Shown one piece after another: positions 25,281-33,755 of a stretch of 64,000 bases of DNA (its first letter is position 1; every line of letters starts with the position of its first letter). The stretch is from UBA1189 sp045660385 (GTDB lineage: Bacteria; Bacteroidota; Bacteroidia; Bacteroidales; Bacteroidaceae): positions 1 through 64,000 of the forward strand of contig JAZRDT010000053.1 in the NCBI GenBank assembly GCA_045660385.1, in the 5' to 3' direction. The notes beneath the pieces are model-generated. The model did not search any database. It worked only from the letters and a program-made list of their open reading frames with translations, and had not been told where the DNA came from. Made by a program: the position numbers and the translations under genes.

Positions 25281-26021
25281 TCATTTACGACACAACGACG
25301 ACACTAAAGGAACTCCATACACCAGGATGGTAAACAACGATACAGCACAGCTTCCCCACCCTAACAATTGGAACATCTGTGCGTAATGCAATGCCGCCAT
25401 AAGCTGTGACGTGATGACGAATGTCACAAAATAATCAGAGCAACGAGCTATCTCCGTGGTAAAAGCCTTGAGTATCGATTGGGGAGTATGCCACATACCG
25501 GTCATAAGGCCATAGACAAGACAAGGCACGCATACTATGACGAAAAGTAAGAACAGCCATCCACTGGCAAGCGGACCACCCGCTATGCGGCCTGTGACAC
25601 TGAGGAGGTTGCCTATGGGTGAAACGACACCCCATAGGACCCATAGCAGGCATACAAGAAACACCAACCATGCTATGCGTGCCGCATATTGTTGTCTACG
25701 TGCCAAAGTGGGGCGTCGGCGTTCGTGAAAGAGATGCTTCACATAAAAAACAACGCCACAACTGCGAATAGCACTCATCATTATCAGCACAAGCAACACA
25801 TACACGAGGGGGGCTGAAGCAATGTGCTCTATGCTATGACGCACAAACCAACGCAAACTGTTGGAACTAAGCAGGCTTGGTATCAGCTCTCCATCGGGAA
25901 GCACAAAGCCATATACACTGGCAATCCAAGAGAACATCACCAGTATAAAAAGCAGCAATGTATAGATAAGTGGAAACACGTCTTTATCTGAGATTATCGT
26001 ATTGTAAAAACAAAAGTTCAA
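25281..26021 (-). CDS. Polytopic membrane protein, possibly AbgT-related
   Basis: A 246-residue protein with about six membrane segments, including LIYTLLLFILVMFSWIASV, APLVYVLLVLIMMSAI and WLVFLVCLLWVLWGVV. The overall layout recalls a short AbgT-like family (AbgT imports p-aminobenzoyl-glutamate) seen in Bacteroides, but I see no decisive motif. Its start overlaps the response regulator stop (ATGA at 26018-26021), so the two are translationally coupled. The ABC ATPase gene follows after 42 bases. Confidence 0.6.
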   Translation of the reverse strand: MNFCFYNTIISDKDVFPLIYTLLLFILVMFSWIASVYGFVLPDGELIPSLLSSNSLRWFVRHSIEHIASAPLVYVLLVLIMMSAIRSCGVVFYVKHLFHERRRPTLARRQQYAARIAWLVFLVCLLWVLWGVVSPIGNLLSVTGRIAGGPLASGWLFLLFVIVCVPCLVYGLMTGMWHTPQSILKAFTTEIARCSDYFVTFVITSQLMAALHYAQMFQLLGWGSCAVSLFTILVYGVPLVSSLCRK

Positions 26022-26731
26022 TCATCGGCTTCCAGATGATCGGCATCGATGATATGCAATTCGATGGCGCGCACCACCAGGCGTGTCACATTGACTCCGC
26101 GCTGCTCCTTCTCGGAGAACAAACGCGAAATAAGGTCGGTCTGACGTTTTTCCAACGATTTGGGGCTGAAGGGCATGGTGCGTAACTGTGCAATCATATC
26201 TTTGGTATAACCTAGAGCCAGGTGACGGAGGAAGCACTCATCATATTCATCGATATCGTACGATATCAACGCCTTGCGGCGTTGCGTTTCAGCATTGACA
26301 GCTTGCTTAAAGCGGGCGACAATCTTCTCCAATACGGGTTGGTTGAACACCAATTGCTTACCATCGATTACGTTCTGTATCTCGGTACGGGTAATCAGTT
26401 CGCCCGTCTTCAATACCACGCCACATGCGCCAGCATCCAAGGCGTCGACCCACAGTTTCTCATTGAGTATCTCACCTGTAAAGATCAACACGCGCACCTC
26501 TGGATAGCGATGCTTGATCGTGCGACAAATACTGACACCTATCGTAGTAGATCCGCCTAAACCAAGATCAAGCAACACCATATCGGGAAGTTGGCGTTCC
26601 ATAAGCGGCCAGAACTCTTCTTCCGACATGGCCGTGCCAATAACCTGCGCTTCGGGAATCTCATTACGAAAGATCTCTTCGGTACCCTTAAGTTCGAGTT
26701 TTACATCTTCAACAATTATTACTGAATACAT
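26018..26731 (-). CDS. Response regulator with DUF5932-type output region
   Basis: A 237-residue protein. The receiver domain (1-125) has the acidic pair in IIVEDVKLE, the likely phosphorylation Asp in MVLLDLGLGG and the Lys in CGVVLKTGEL. The C-terminal part (about 165-230, with YDECFLRHLALGYTKDMIAQ and PKSLEKRQTDLISRLF) resembles a LuxR-like helical output of the DUF5932 type. The gene lies 32 bases after the double-module kinase and is its natural partner. It overlaps the following membrane protein gene by four bases. Confidence 0.8.
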   Translation of the reverse strand: MYSVIIVEDVKLELKGTEEIFRNEIPEAQVIGTAMSEEEFWPLMERQLPDMVLLDLGLGGSTTIGVSICRTIKHRYPEVRVLIFTGEILNEKLWVDALDAGACGVVLKTGELITRTEIQNVIDGKQLVFNQPVLEKIVARFKQAVNAETQRRKALISYDIDEYDECFLRHLALGYTKDMIAQLRTMPFSPKSLEKRQTDLISRLFSEKEQRGVNVTRLVVRAIELHIIDADHLEADD

Positions 26732-26763
26732 ATATTATCGTTTTTTATAATTAACACTAAAAA

Positions 26764-29700
26764 TCAGGCTAACACTTTAGGCAAGGTAAACCAAACCATG
26801 TAACCTTCGGATGTGGGTTCGGCTTTGATGCGACAGCCTATATGATTGAAATTATCATCATGCTCACGTATGATTTGTCGGCATACGATGTATTCGGCAC
26901 CCTGAAGGTAACCATCCGACATGGGACCGGTACTGATACGTGAGGGATAGAAAAGTGACTCAAGCATATCATCGGTAAACGTGCATGTATTGGATGAGAT
27001 GACGAACCTTACAAAATCGCCATCGTCCTTTACCGTCAATTGCAACTCTGACACTGGAGACATCAAAAGCGCAGCATCGATAAGCTGTTCGAACAGATAG
27101 CCAATCAAATCATTATCACATGTCACCTTCCCCTCATAGGCGTCCGTAACAAGCACCTTCGAGTCGGAATTTCTATAGCGCTTGCGATGATAGGCTACGG
27201 CACCTTGCAATAAACGTCCGACATCGACTACGGCACGACGGAAAGTCACCTCATCCAACTGCCTCGAAGCACATTCGGTGAGTGTGGTGAAAACCACCTT
27301 ATAATAGTCCACCAGTTCCTTCATCTGCAAGCGTTCATCATGCTCGTTGATTCGGTTCACTAACTGCTTGATACGATTCGGATAATATATCGTTTCGTGC
27401 TTTATCGTCGACAGGCAATTGTCAAGTACCATGTTTTGCACATGTAGTCGATTCTCTTCATGGCGCACCCGACGTTCATCGTCCTCAACAGTTTCGATAT
27501 CACGATACACAACGCCTACACGTTCCATAAATGTGTAAATGAGTACTGCAAGGTAGCCCAGTGCCAGCAACACGCAAATGAGTATAGCGATTGATATATT
27601 GCTGTTATATCGCTGCATACGGGTGCAATAATCAATCAGTGAACGGTCCTCACTAATCAAGATATACAGATCATTGTATATCCTATTATTATAGCGATAT
27701 TCGTGCCAACGTCGTAACGCGAGATTGGCTACAGCCATTTCGTTGCGTACATCAAGTATCGTATGATAATCGGTGGCATAGTCGCTGAGCCACCAACGTA
27801 TCTCCACATCTGTTTCTCCCCGATTGGAGGTAAGGGGCGCTATATACTCTTTAGCATACTTACGGTGGTGGGCATTGAGGTACAGTATGACCGAATCGGC
27901 AAAAGCTAAAGCCTCTTCATAGCGTCCGTCGACATTGGCGAAATAGACACTATCTGCAAAGATTGCGGCATGCACCAACAATGTGTCCACTTGGGGAGTA
28001 TCCGAAAACATCGGCTCTTGAACCTGAGCCGAAGCGCCCCACGGAAAGAGGGTTACACACAACAATGCCATCAAACGTCGTACACCTTTGGGCAAGCGGA
28101 ACCAGAAACGGCTACCCTCCCCTATACGGCTATCAATACCAAATTGGCATAATTCAAACAGGGCATCGGTCTTGCGATATTTCTCTATAATGCCCTTACA
28201 GTTGAGTAATCCAAATCCGCTTCCCTTATTCTTTCGTTGTTCGGGAGGGAGGTCGTGCCCAATCTCTGCTGCATTGTACACCTTCTCACGCATAATGCGG
28301 GTAATATCCTGGGGCGACATGCCTATGCCATTATCCTTGACAAAGATTTCCACATAATCATCGCATATTTGCGCACCCACGACTACGCGGCCACCCTCCG
28401 GAGTAAACTTACGTGCATTGTCGGCCAATGTATTCAGCATAAAGAAAGTGAGTGCTTTATCAGCCTTGACAACCGCCTCAGTAGGCTGTACCTCTAAAAT
28501 AAGTCCTTTAAGCGTAAAGTTTGCGTTGCTGCGCTCAATCATATTCAGGACATCACTTAAGGCGAATGTTTCTATATGCAGATTCACTACTCCCTGTGTG
28601 GTTTTTACCCATTGAGCCAGCACCTCGTTCTGATGGTTTATCTCATCTGATAGTTCTGCAATATAGTTAAGTTTACGCTCTCGCTGCCCGATATCATCCC
28701 AGACTTCAGCACGTTGCAACCGTTCCACTTCGTGCGCCATACGGTCGACATATGGAATCATACCTGTCATCATCGAAAAGGTTGCTTTGCGCACCACATT
28801 ATCACGTTTGCCTTTGGCTACATGTAACTGATGTAAATAGACTCGTTTTTCTGTTTCTGCCAGCACCTCGCGTAATTGGTGTTCGTAACCTCTCTTGTGA
28901 TTACGGCGACGTCGAGACAACAATGCTATTATCACGACAAACAGGGTTGCTCCTACGACAACAATACCAAGAAGAAGGGTCATCGTGCGGCGCTGACGCT
29001 TTAGTTCAATATATCGTCCTTCCAGTTCCTTATCCTGTCGCGTAGTTTCCAACAAGTCCAAATATAGATTGCGATGATTATCCGATGCTTGTTTATTGCC
29101 TAATCCGGCATATGCAACACTTGCCTCTTCATGTAAACGACATAGAATATTGGGCATTAGCACGCTATCTTCGAGCAATCGGAATAAGGTATCCAACGCA
29201 ATTGTATAATCACCACGCTTGTTAAGCAAAGATGCCTCCACCACTTTGGCATTTGCCACGCCATATCGATCACCATAAGACTGCAGACATCGCAATGCGT
29301 CGTTCAACAAAGAGAAAACCTTGTTCTCATCATTCTCTATCAATTGAGAGTATGAGTTGGGACGGTTCTGTGCTACATACCCGCTACGAATAGAATCTGA
29401 CAACAATTCAGACAAGCCCGATAAAGCAACTCCCTCAAAATAGGTGTATCCACTCTCTCGACCTTCGCGCAAACAGGTATTAAGATGGGTATATCGGCGC
29501 AATATACGCTGCTCTCTTGTATCAACTTCTACCCCGAGTCCCAATCCTTTCAGATATTGCAACATCAGCCATTGAACCGTATCGGCACGCAACTGATCAT
29601 TTTCCTCGATGTTTGCTAACTCGGCATGAGCCTCGGGGCGTTGACCCATCATATGATGATGCAAGGCTGTCACCATACGCAAATCATTGACAACAGAGTT

Positions 29701-30168
29701 CAGACGGGCTTTCTCGGCTGGCATAAATCCATCCAACTCCTCTTCGATGTGTGCCAAGCGTTGCATTGCAATCGCTCTACAATTAAAGAATGCCAAATTA
29801 TCCGCGGCCCGCAAATACACTTTCATGCGACCGACATCAGCCACCAATCGCTCTAATTCACAACCCGAATCATCAATTACCTTGTCATACCATTGCAATG
29901 CTTGTTCATAATCCATCTGCATATAGGCTACAAATCCAAGCATATTGCTTGCCACACTACGTCCGTGCCGATAGCGCGTAGCCGCATCGTAGGCTTGTAA
30001 GGCATAATATGCAGTGGAATCCAGATTGCGATAGCACCACTCTCGTGCCACACGATTTAGTCTGTCCGCTTCATGTGCACCTACAGTATGACCCTGGTGC
30101 GCCGAGCAGCCTATCAGCAACACAGCGCACATACATACCTGCAGATATTGAACAAATTGTTTAACCAT
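26764..30168 (-). CDS. Double-module sensor histidine kinase (DUF5112/DUF5113 type)
   Basis: An 1134-residue lipoprotein-like sensor (MVKQFVQYLQVCMCAVLLIGC). Residues about 25-390 are TPR helices. A membrane segment follows (MTLLLGIVVVGATLFVVIIA), then a kinase ATPase with N box NTLADNARKFTPEGG, VKDNGIGMS and GSGFGLLNCKG. The expected HExxxP box before it is not evident. After a second signal-like hydrophobic stretch (LMALLCVTLFPWGASA) comes the DUF5113 module with another membrane segment. It has an H-box-like STIKHETIYYPNRI (His924) but a degraded ATPase. The two halves thus seem to split the kinase functions. The gene heads a set with a response regulator, a membrane protein and an ABC ATPase. 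Confidence 0.8.
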   Translation of the reverse strand: MVKQFVQYLQVCMCAVLLIGCSAHQGHTVGAHEADRLNRVAREWCYRNLDSTAYYALQAYDAATRYRHGRSVASNMLGFVAYMQMDYEQALQWYDKVIDDSGCELERLVADVGRMKVYLRAADNLAFFNCRAIAMQRLAHIEEELDGFMPAEKARLNSVVNDLRMVTALHHHMMGQRPEAHAELANIEENDQLRADTVQWLMLQYLKGLGLGVEVDTREQRILRRYTHLNTCLREGRESGYTYFEGVALSGLSELLSDSIRSGYVAQNRPNSYSQLIENDENKVFSLLNDALRCLQSYGDRYGVANAKVVEASLLNKRGDYTIALDTLFRLLEDSVLMPNILCRLHEEASVAYAGLGNKQASDNHRNLYLDLLETTRQDKELEGRYIELKRQRRTMTLLLGIVVVGATLFVVIIALLSRRRRNHKRGYEHQLREVLAETEKRVYLHQLHVAKGKRDNVVRKATFSMMTGMIPYVDRMAHEVERLQRAEVWDDIGQRERKLNYIAELSDEINHQNEVLAQWVKTTQGVVNLHIETFALSDVLNMIERSNANFTLKGLILEVQPTEAVVKADKALTFFMLNTLADNARKFTPEGGRVVVGAQICDDYVEIFVKDNGIGMSPQDITRIMREKVYNAAEIGHDLPPEQRKNKGSGFGLLNCKGIIEKYRKTDALFELCQFGIDSRIGEGSRFWFRLPKGVRRLMALLCVTLFPWGASAQVQEPMFSDTPQVDTLLVHAAIFADSVYFANVDGRYEEALAFADSVILYLNAHHRKYAKEYIAPLTSNRGETDVEIRWWLSDYATDYHTILDVRNEMAVANLALRRWHEYRYNNRIYNDLYILISEDRSLIDYCTRMQRYNSNISIAILICVLLALGYLAVLIYTFMERVGVVYRDIETVEDDERRVRHEENRLHVQNMVLDNCLSTIKHETIYYPNRIKQLVNRINEHDERLQMKELVDYYKVVFTTLTECASRQLDEVTFRRAVVDVGRLLQGAVAYHRKRYRNSDSKVLVTDAYEGKVTCDNDLIGYLFEQLIDAALLMSPVSELQLTVKDDGDFVRFVISSNTCTFTDDMLESLFYPSRISTGPMSDGYLQGAEYIVCRQIIREHDDNFNHIGCRIKAEPTSEGYMVWFTLPKVLA

Positions 30169-30174
30169 TTATGG

Positions 30175-30233
30175 CAAAGGTACGAAAAAATATTCTGTGT
30201 AAGGTGTGTTATAAAAAGAAATGTTTACCTTTG
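30175..30233. promoter_or_regulatory. Divergent -7 boxes
   Basis: TACCTTTG occurs on the minus strand at 30175-30182 (before the kinase gene) and on the plus strand at 30226-30233 (before the flavoprotein gene). No good TTTG -33 box is seen for either, so these are likely but incomplete promoters. Confidence 0.4.
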
Positions 30234-30301
30234 TGCCCAATTAACTAAAAAGATGACTTTAAAAGACAAGTCAATTGTAATAATTTAATAGGTAGAAAAC
30301 T

Positions 30302-32644
30302 ATGTACACCGTAGTAAGCAAACAGCAGTTTTCAGAAAAGGTATTCAAATTGGAGATTACCGCACCGCTTATTGCCCGTTCGCGCAAAGCGGGTCACTTC
30401 GTTATTGTACGCCTCGGCGAAAAGGGTGAGCGTGTACCCCTAACCATTGCAGGTGCTGATATAGAGAAGGGCACCATCACCTTGGTTATCCAGAAAGTAG
30501 GTCACTCGTCTACCCAAATCTGCGACCTTAACGTAGGCGATACAATTGCCGATATCGTAGGTCCGCTCGGACAAGCAACTCATATCGAAAATTTCGGCAC
30601 GGTAGTGTGTGCCGGTGGTGGAGTAGGTGTAGCACCTATGCTCCCCATCATCCAGGCTTTGAAGGCTGCAGGTAACCGTGTCATCTCGGTGCTCGCAGGT
30701 CGTTCAAAGGACCTTATCATTCTGGAGGATGAGGTGCGTCAGAGTTCCGATGAGGTAGTGATCATGACCGACGATGGTTCATATGGCAATAAAGGTCTCG
30801 TAACAGAAGGTATCGAAAGTATCATCCAGCGCGAGAAGGTGAACAAATGCTTTGCCATTGGTCCTGCCATCATGATGAAATTCGTATGTCTCCTCACCAA
30901 GAAATATGAGATACCCACCGACGTATCACTCAATACCATTATGGTGGATGGTACCGGTATGTGTGGTGCCTGCCGAATCACCGTTGGTGGAAAGACCAAG
31001 TTTGTGTGTGTCGACGGCCCCGAGTTTGACGGTCACCAAGTAGACTTCGATGAAATGCTCAAGCGTATGGGCGCCTTCAAAGAAATTGAGGTGCAAGAGA
31101 TGGAGAAACCCGAACATACACATCCTGTACTTTTGGAGAACTCGGAGTGCTCGGAGGACTCGGAGTGCTCAAATAATACTGCTGCCGCTCCCGTTGACAT
31201 CGACCGCAACAGCGAGTGGCGCGAAGCACTGCGCAAGAGCATGAAGGCTAAGGAGCGTACTCAAATTGAGCGTTGCGAAATGCCCGAATTGGCTCCCGAC
31301 TACCGTCGCCACCAGTTGCGCGAGGAGGTAAACCAGGGTCTCACCATGGAGCAGGCACTTACCGAGGCCAAGCGCTGCCTCGACTGCGCTAACCCCACCT
31401 GTATGGAGGGTTGCCCCGTAGGTATCAATATCCCCTCATTTGTAAAGAATATCGAGCGCGGTGAGATACTCGAAGCTGCCCGCGTGCTCAAACTCACCTC
31501 TGCCCTACCCGCCGTGTGTGGCCGCGTATGTCCGCAAGAGAAGCAGTGTGAAAGCCGCTGTATGCACCTCAAAATGGGTCACAAGCCTGTAGCTATCGGT
31601 TACCTCGAGCGCTTTGCCGCCGACTATGAACGCGAGAGCGGCAAGGCAGCCAAGCCTATCGTAGCCCCTGCCAATGGCATCAAGGTAGCAGTAGTAGGTT
31701 CGGGTCCTGCAGGTCTGTCATTTGCTGGCGATATGGCTAAGCAAGGCTTCGACGTTACCGTATTCGAGGCTTTGCACGAGATTGGTGGTGTATTGAAATA
31801 TGGTATTCCCGAGTTCCGTCTCCCCAACCACATCGTGGATGTAGAAATTGAGGGACTACGCCAGATGGGAGTACACTTCGAAAAGGATTGCATCATCGGT
31901 AAGACTATCACCGTAGAGCAGCTTGAGACAGAGGGTTACAAGGGTATCTTCATCGCTTCAGGTGCCGGTCTTCCCAACTTCATGAATATCCCCGGTGAGA
32001 ATAGTACAGGTATCTTCTCATCTAACGAATACCTCACTCGTGTTAACCTCATGGATGCTTCAAACCCCGAGACAGACACACCCGTCATCTTCGGTAAGCG
32101 CGTAGCCGTCATCGGTGGTGGTAATACCGCTATGGACTCTGTGCGCACCGCCCTGCGCCTCGGTGCCGAGCGCGCGATGATTATCTATCGCCGTAGCGAG
32201 GAGGAGATGCCTGCTCGTATCGAGGAGGTGAAGCATGCTAAGGAAGAGGGCGTAGAGTTCCTCACCCTACACAACCCCATCGAGTATATCGCCGACGAGA
32301 AGGGTCGCGTAAAGCAGGTAGTATTGCAGAAGATGGAACTTGGCGAGCCTGATGCCAGCGGTCGTCGCAGCCCTGTGGCTATCCCCGGCGCTACTGAGAC
32401 CATCGATATCGACATGGCCATCGTAGCCGTAGGCGTATCGCCCAACCCCATCGTGCCCACCTCGGTGAAGGGTCTCGAGCTCGGCCGTAAGAATACCATC
32501 GCCGTGAACGACAACATGCAGTCAAACATCCCCACCATCTATGCAGGTGGCGACATCGTACGCGGAGGTGCTACCGTAATCCTCGCTATGGGTGACGGAC
32601 GCCGTGCTGCAGCTGCTATGGCTGAAAGTTTGAGAAACGGATAA
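30302..32644 (+). CDS. NfnAB-like fusion: NAD-binding flavoprotein plus glutamate synthase-type small subunit
   Basis: A 780-residue fusion. The N-terminal part (about 1-265) is a ferredoxin reductase-like FAD/NAD domain (VVCAGGGVGVAPMLP) with a [2Fe-2S] cluster in GTGMCGACRITV and FVCVDGP. A Ser/Cys/Glu linker (ENSECSEDSECSNN) follows. The C-terminal part (about 300-780) has [4Fe-4S] cysteines (CLDCANPTCMEGCPVG, VCGRVCPQEKQCESRC), an FAD site (VAVVGSGPAGLS) and an NADPH site (VAVIGGGNTAMDS). Fused forms are usual in Bacteroides and are often labelled as dihydroorotate dehydrogenase B subunit / glutamate synthase. Electron transfer between NADH, NADPH and ferredoxin, as in NfnAB, is the best guess. 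A strong terminator follows. Confidence 0.88.
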   Translation: MYTVVSKQQFSEKVFKLEITAPLIARSRKAGHFVIVRLGEKGERVPLTIAGADIEKGTITLVIQKVGHSSTQICDLNVGDTIADIVGPLGQATHIENFGTVVCAGGGVGVAPMLPIIQALKAAGNRVISVLAGRSKDLIILEDEVRQSSDEVVIMTDDGSYGNKGLVTEGIESIIQREKVNKCFAIGPAIMMKFVCLLTKKYEIPTDVSLNTIMVDGTGMCGACRITVGGKTKFVCVDGPEFDGHQVDFDEMLKRMGAFKEIEVQEMEKPEHTHPVLLENSECSEDSECSNNTAAAPVDIDRNSEWREALRKSMKAKERTQIERCEMPELAPDYRRHQLREEVNQGLTMEQALTEAKRCLDCANPTCMEGCPVGINIPSFVKNIERGEILEAARVLKLTSALPAVCGRVCPQEKQCESRCMHLKMGHKPVAIGYLERFAADYERESGKAAKPIVAPANGIKVAVVGSGPAGLSFAGDMAKQGFDVTVFEALHEIGGVLKYGIPEFRLPNHIVDVEIEGLRQMGVHFEKDCIIGKTITVEQLETEGYKGIFIASGAGLPNFMNIPGENSTGIFSSNEYLTRVNLMDASNPETDTPVIFGKRVAVIGGGNTAMDSVRTALRLGAERAMIIYRRSEEEMPARIEEVKHAKEEGVEFLTLHNPIEYIADEKGRVKQVVLQKMELGEPDASGRRSPVAIPGATETIDIDMAIVAVGVSPNPIVPTSVKGLELGRKNTIAVNDNMQSNIPTIYAGGDIVRGGATVILAMGDGRRAAAAMAESLRNG

Positions 32645-32659
32645 GCAAATACCAGTATA

Positions 32660-32707
32660 AAAAGAAGACTTATAATTTGACCATGGTCTTATTATAAGTC
32701 TTCTTTT
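32660..32707. terminator. Bidirectional terminator
   Basis: A perfect 17-bp stem (AAAAGAAGACTTATAAT/ATTATAAGTCTTCTTTT) with a 14-base loop, between the convergent NfnAB-like and holA genes. Confidence 0.85.
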
Positions 32708-32727
32708 ATTTTAAACTTCACCAAGTT

Positions 32728-33744
32728 CTAATGCAATATATGGTAAATTAGCTCACGCAACAATCCCTTATCAGTAGCATTCGCCCCATACCCCTTTGAA
32801 AGAGCATCATATTTGCGTAAATCGCTGATGATATACATCACCTTCCATGCATTGTAATAGCGCATGGCGGTTTGATATTCCTTAGCTTGCCATGGAGAAC
32901 GTAAATCCAAGTATGCAGCTATACCATTGTCTGATTTATCTGGAGCATAGTACGCCATCATCAGATTGGCATAGAAGTTGTATAGCATAGCCAATACCAT
33001 AGGCATCGCAAAACTCTTCTTATTATCCTCCATATACTTTGCGATCGTGTTGGCCTTTACAACATCTTTCACCATCAATGCATTCTTTAGTTCGAACACA
33101 TTGTAATCCTTGCTGATACCTACACAATCCTCAACAAGTTCGGGCGTAATGGGGCTATCACCTTGCGGCTTGGCTATAATAAGTTTATCCAACTCGCTGG
33201 CCAGTCTACTGAGATCGGAACCTATGCTCTCAACCATCATGTTGGCTGCCTTGACATCAATGGCCGTACCTTTAGACCGCACGTAATTACTGATGAAAGA
33301 GGGCAACATACTATCCTTGAGTTTCTTCGACTCAAATAAGCGTCCCGTTTTCTCGATTTCTACAGCAACTTTCTTTCGACGATCAAGCGTTCCATGCTTA
33401 TGACAAAACACGAGTACTGTTGTCGGCTGTGGTTTCTGCAAGTAATAGATTAATTCATCCATATTGCGCAATGTTTGCGCCTCCTTTACGATGATTACCT
33501 GAAACTCAGCCATCATCGGATATCGTTTTGCAGCGGCTACAATTGTACCGATATCAGTATCCTGGCCATATATGACCATTTGGTTAAATCCGCGTTCTTC
33601 ATCAGTGAGCACATTTTCAGCAATATAGTCGGACAACCGATCTATATAATAGGTTTCCTCACCCATTAAGTAATATATGGGAGCGAACTGACGTGAGTTG
33701 ACCTCCTTAATAATACTATCGTATGTTACCTCTTGTTTTGCCAT
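32728..33744 (-). CDS. holA: DNA polymerase III subunit delta
   Basis: The 338-residue protein has the HolA layout: an AAA+-like start (FAPIYYLMGEETYYIDRLSDY), the RGFNQMVIYG segment, VIIVKEAQTL, FESKKLKDSMLPSFISNYV and the late VFELKNALMVKDVVKA helix region. Delta opens the sliding clamp in the clamp loader. It starts only 11 bases after the GH43 gene stop and so sits at the end of the six-gene operon from 38.2 kb, an odd place for a replication gene. Confidence 0.9.
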   Translation of the reverse strand: MAKQEVTYDSIIKEVNSRQFAPIYYLMGEETYYIDRLSDYIAENVLTDEERGFNQMVIYGQDTDIGTIVAAAKRYPMMAEFQVIIVKEAQTLRNMDELIYYLQKPQPTTVLVFCHKHGTLDRRKKVAVEIEKTGRLFESKKLKDSMLPSFISNYVRSKGTAIDVKAANMMVESIGSDLSRLASELDKLIIAKPQGDSPITPELVEDCVGISKDYNVFELKNALMVKDVVKANTIAKYMEDNKKSFAMPMVLAMLYNFYANLMMAYYAPDKSDNGIAAYLDLRSPWQAKEYQTAMRYYNAWKVMYIISDLRKYDALSKGYGANATDKGLLRELIYHILH

Positions 33745-33755
33745 ACTCTTTCACC

